A stretch of DNA of 64,000 nucleotides from Callaeas wilsoni (taxonomy: Eukaryota; Chordata; Aves; Passeriformes; Callaeidae): NCBI GenBank assembly GCA_013398955.1, contig VWPU01009501.1, forward strand, positions 388,501 through 452,500, given 5' to 3'. Position numbers and translations under genes: made by a program. Below are positions 60,371-64,000 of the stretch, one piece after another (within the stretch, counting starts at the first letter, position 1; each line of letters opens with the position of its first letter). The notes under the pieces are model-generated. The model saw only the letters and a program-made list of their open reading frames with translations, had not been told where the DNA came from and did no database searches.

Positions 60371-61972
60371 ATTTAGAATATTTAGTAAATATATTCTTAC
60401 AGTTTAGGAAGTAATTTTTGCTTTGATTCCTTCCTGTTTACCTTTCAGAGTGAATCATTTGGCGTGGATTCTAATTCCACTGGATCAAGTGTGACTTTTC
60501 ATTCATTTCATAGGTATCTAGCTCTCTGAAAACAATAAAGCTATATAAGAGCAAAAGGGAGATGCTAGAGGAAAGGTTTAATTCTTTAAATTATAAAGTA
60601 AATTGGCAGTGACTGCACACTGAGACACATCCTAGTCCCCATGTACTAATTGGATGCCACTTAAAAACATTATGAAACTCCAGGTCTTCCAGTCTAAGCA
60701 TCATCCTGGTTTTATACTGATATTAATGACCACAGGTTGGGTAGGGTTGTTTTTTTTTCTTTTTCTCCCACTGTGGTGTAAGTAAGATGCCTGAAGGGAA
60801 GCAGAATTAATTAAAGTTTCTGATGAATATTGGACCACTACTGGCATTTGCCTCAGGATCAACAGGTAGGTTCTTAACTTTGTGAGGGAAAACATTATTG
60901 AAGAAGGTTGCATTCCTTGTGCAGATCAAGTTGTGCTTTTAAAAAATAAAAGAAGTCAGCTGGTGGTCTTGCTTTTAATTATCGAAGCTGTGAGAATTCA
61001 AATGACATATTTGCCTCATTTACTTAGAAGATATTCTTGTATTTATTAAATCATTTGAAGAACATCTGTAACACTTTGATAAGATTTTCTTTCTCATCAT
61101 GGGAAGCAGGCTGCATTTCAATACCAGGAAGTACTAGTACTACCAAGTGTTTCCTACTCCATTTACAGGGAAACAGTAATATGTAGAAATAAAATTCACC
61201 AGAATTTAGAAATGTTTCATTTCATAACAATAGTGGACATAAGTCAAATAGTGGGATTAAAGGATCCAGACATAATTATAAATTATTATTTAGCTTTTCC
61301 TTTTATCACTGCTAGACTACAAGCTACCTGTTTCTTACCATTTTTTATCCAAGATTTCCCCCACAAAAGCCTGTAGATTCTTCTCCAGCAACAGTACAGC
61401 TGAGATGACCAAGAAGAAATAGAGCATTTTTAACACCAGCTGTTAAATGACTAAGAAAAAAGTGATGCTGGCTTTCTGTACTGTTCACGGGTCAAATAAA
61501 AATATTTCAACATGAATGGAAACAGCCAATGTGCTTTAGATCAATCAAAAAATAATTTTTAAACAACTTGAAATTTCGTGTCATTGATGCTTTAAGTCTT
61601 TTCTGTATTGTGAACACCTTCCTTAGACATAGAGGACAAAGGTCCAGTGTCTCCAGTTGTTTTTACATGTGACTGAGGTTCAAAAATCAAAGTTCATTTA
61701 ACTGGGCAAAGTCACAGACAAAGTCCACGATATCAGACAGAGCAGGTGAATATGTGTATCCTTCTGTTTACTGTAGGAATCCAGAAGTTAAACTAGAATT
61801 TCTAATGAGGTTTTACAGGAAGTCTGCTCTTAAAAATTCAGAATACCAGGGTAAATCTCACTTTAAAAAGTTTAATCATATATTACATGATATTATTCTG
61901 GAAAACATATGTGTGGTATAATAAATAAAGCAGGAATTCAGTTATTAAAATGTGTGTGAGCATGTGAAAAGC

Positions 61973-62020
61973 TGCATATGCATATACATATGCAATATAT
62001 GTGTATATATGCATATAAAT
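61973..62020. repeat. TA/GC-step low-complexity tract
   Basis: Repeated GCATATGC, ATATACATATGC and GTATATATGCATA units form a run of short self-complementary blocks. It is likely unstable simple sequence. Confidence 0.7.
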
Positions 62021-62985
62021 ATCAATATTGTCTCTGTGTATATGTAAAAACTTATTTAATTATCTGTAGTTGGATGTTCACAGAAATAAGTACCTGCATA
62101 TACCTCTAGCCTTTCTTACTTCAGAAAACATATTAATTGCATAAAATATATTTCCCTATGTTTCAGAAGTAATTTTAAGGAAATTTACTGTAAATTACTA
62201 AGCACCTTAATTCCCCCTTAATTTTAGTCTGGGAGTGTTATGTCTCCTAAATTGTTATAAAATATATATATAATTATGAACGTATTTTTTTCATATTAAC
62301 ATTTTATGTTGAAAAAAATCAACCAAACTAGCATGTGCACAGTAAAGGAACTTACAGAGTGGGATTTTTTTCAGCCTTTTGTTATGCTTTTTCAGATCAT
62401 TTGACTGATGTTTAATTGGTTCACCGGTTAAATACCCCTAGTCCAGTAGCTGAAATCAAATCACCTAAAAGTTAAAAGGTCATATTAATACTATATCTCT
62501 AAAGGTTACAGAAGAAAGTCAGCAATGAAACTCCTGCAGACAGTCACAGAAGGGGCAGGCCAGTGTGTTATTGATAGACAAAAGGCACTGCTGGGTAGTC
62601 TGTCTCCATAAAACACTAAAATATTTCAAGAGCTGCTTTCACCTATGGGTAATCCATAGGGTAGCAGTGAATACTCATATGTTCACTATTTTATTTCTCA
62701 TGCTTTTAAATCAGCAATGTCCAACCCACTTTATTATTACTGGGATTTTTTCATTTTCCCAGCTCTCAATTCTTTCTGTATCTCATCCTCTTCCTGAAGA
62801 AGATGTTGATTTTAATCTTTTCCTTTTTATGTATTTATTTATGCTGCTTCATGGTCCACAGGCACTACTTGTAAAGAACCTGCTGTGCTAGACATCACAT
62901 AAACTGAAGTTTTAAAAAGAAGTCTCTGCTCCAGATATACCGATTTCTTCTCAGTCACCTTTCCCAGGTTACTCTATTTCTTCAT

Positions 62986-63033
62986 CATCAGAACAGGGCT
63001 ATAACAGGCTCCATCAGAACACGGGGCTATAAC
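62986..63033 (+). repeat. Two-copy tandem duplication
   Basis: CATCAGAACAGGGCTATAAC (62986-63005) is followed by a second copy at 63012-63033 with two extra bases. The period is 26-27 bp. It looks like a small local duplication. Confidence 0.75.
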
Positions 63034-64000
63034 CTGATCATTTTCCACTTATATTTGCTTTTTCCTCCTTTTTCTCCCCTATGTCTCTTTTCTACTCTAT
63101 CCAAATTTTCTATCAAAAATGTTCACATCCACAGTACTCTAAAAACATACCCATTCTCATAAATCTTCAGAATAACTTGTTCAATACTTCCATGTACTAC
63201 ACAAGCTGCTGCTCCTCACTCGGAGAACTCTATGTCTTTTGCCCTCATTTTCCTAGTATACCTTGGTCAATTTTAGTTTTTCACCTTTTCACTTGTAGTG
63301 TCTTCTTGCAACAGTCTGCTGTGAGCATACCCTAAAATTTTACTCCTTCCTCTTAAAAGCAGTTCATGAAAGAAGTGATTCCTTAAAGCATGCTAATGGG
63401 AATACTTTGTGCCTTTTCTCTTTGACTGTTAGCTGCTACAGCCTTCTGACTACAAATTTATTCCAAGCTGGATTTCTATTCCCTTCCATTTTGGTTTAGC
63501 CATCTAAATGCTATCAATTGTTAGGCAATTGCAATAACATGTAGCGATTTAATAAACAATATGTGAATGGAGAATATAATATTCACTTCTGAGGAACCAT
63601 GTGCTGCTCCTGTAACTTAAAATTCCATATTCCTGCTAGCCACCATTTTCCATGGGCAAGAGAGACCTTGTAAATGCGCGCATCAGCTGCAAGAGGTTTC
63701 TGTGGTGCTGAATCCACAGCTGAAAACAAAATAGCTCATACCTTTGATTTTGCGTGTGTTGTTTTACATAACTGTTGTAGGAATATTAGAGCATTACTGA
63801 ATATAACTTGCATCAGTCACATGCTTTTTTTTTATTCTCTTAAAAAAGCATTTTGTTGTTGGTTTTAAATACTGCTGTTCCTGCTAAAACTGTGACTGCA
63901 ACTAGCTCTATCTTTGGTTACAGGAAGGTCAAAGAAATACGTATTTACTCAGATGGATATCTAAGGCTTGTAATTGTACACAATACTGTCTGTCATTCAG

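Larger units (their letters stand above)
58191..64000. other. Gene-free stretch to the window end
   Basis: No recognisable exon or RNA gene. From about 62690 to 63480 the plus strand is clearly pyrimidine-rich. Frames at 58356-58544, 59983-60225 and 62565-62891 are short and unremarkable. Confidence 0.6.

Overview
This window looks like a gene-poor stretch of a bird nuclear genome. The best evidence is two CR1 LINE copies that read outward on the minus strand and carry the typical avian CR1 3' end (the ATTCTATG-type repeat seen here as 'catagaatcatagaatgg'). One is about 300 bp and one about 1.25 kb. A degraded endogenous retroviral LTR with a lysine-tRNA-type primer-binding site, scattered MIR-like tails and overall AT-richness fit an amniote intron or intergenic desert. 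I cannot name the species or locus.

I found no convincing protein-coding exon, tRNA, rRNA or CRISPR array. The open frames are short, overlap on both strands, start and stop without splice or promoter context, and resemble no family I know. Those that do resemble a protein are parts of dead retrotransposons. The window is therefore either intergenic or inside a very long intron.

Layout. 1-8868: AT-rich unique sequence with simple repeats and one strong G-quadruplex motif (521-545). 8869-9150: CR1 tail. 9151-13579: unique sequence with a C13T9 run. 13580-14045: ancient L2/CR1-clade reverse-transcriptase fossil. 14046-24784: unique sequence, an AT-rich inverted repeat, a 40-bp alternating purine-pyrimidine tract and a possible homeodomain-site cluster near 21.7 kb. 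24785-25250: ancient Tx1/L1-type reverse-transcriptase fossil. 27951-29190: 5'-truncated CR1 with a broken reverse transcriptase. 31530-32080: LTR remnant with primer-binding site. 33819-33890: a striking 24-bp-arm foldback. 34337-34389: uninterrupted polypyrimidine tract. 40.5-40.9 kb: candidate enhancer-like block. 44.1-44.4 kb: small CpG cluster followed by a G-quadruplex motif. 47.5-48.5 kb: purine-skewed stretch. 49.4 kb: old CR1 in the opposite orientation. 54.1 kb: dense CpG cluster. 56.1 kb: X-box-like palindrome. 58-60 kb: MIR-like tails and a T/G-rich tract. 62.7-63.5 kb: pyrimidine-skewed stretch with a small tandem duplication.

The most informative observations are two very old LINE fossils from clades other than the CR1 copies, still recognisable by protein motif spacing, and the near-perfect foldback. 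Regulatory calls are inferred from motif content only, without conservation data.
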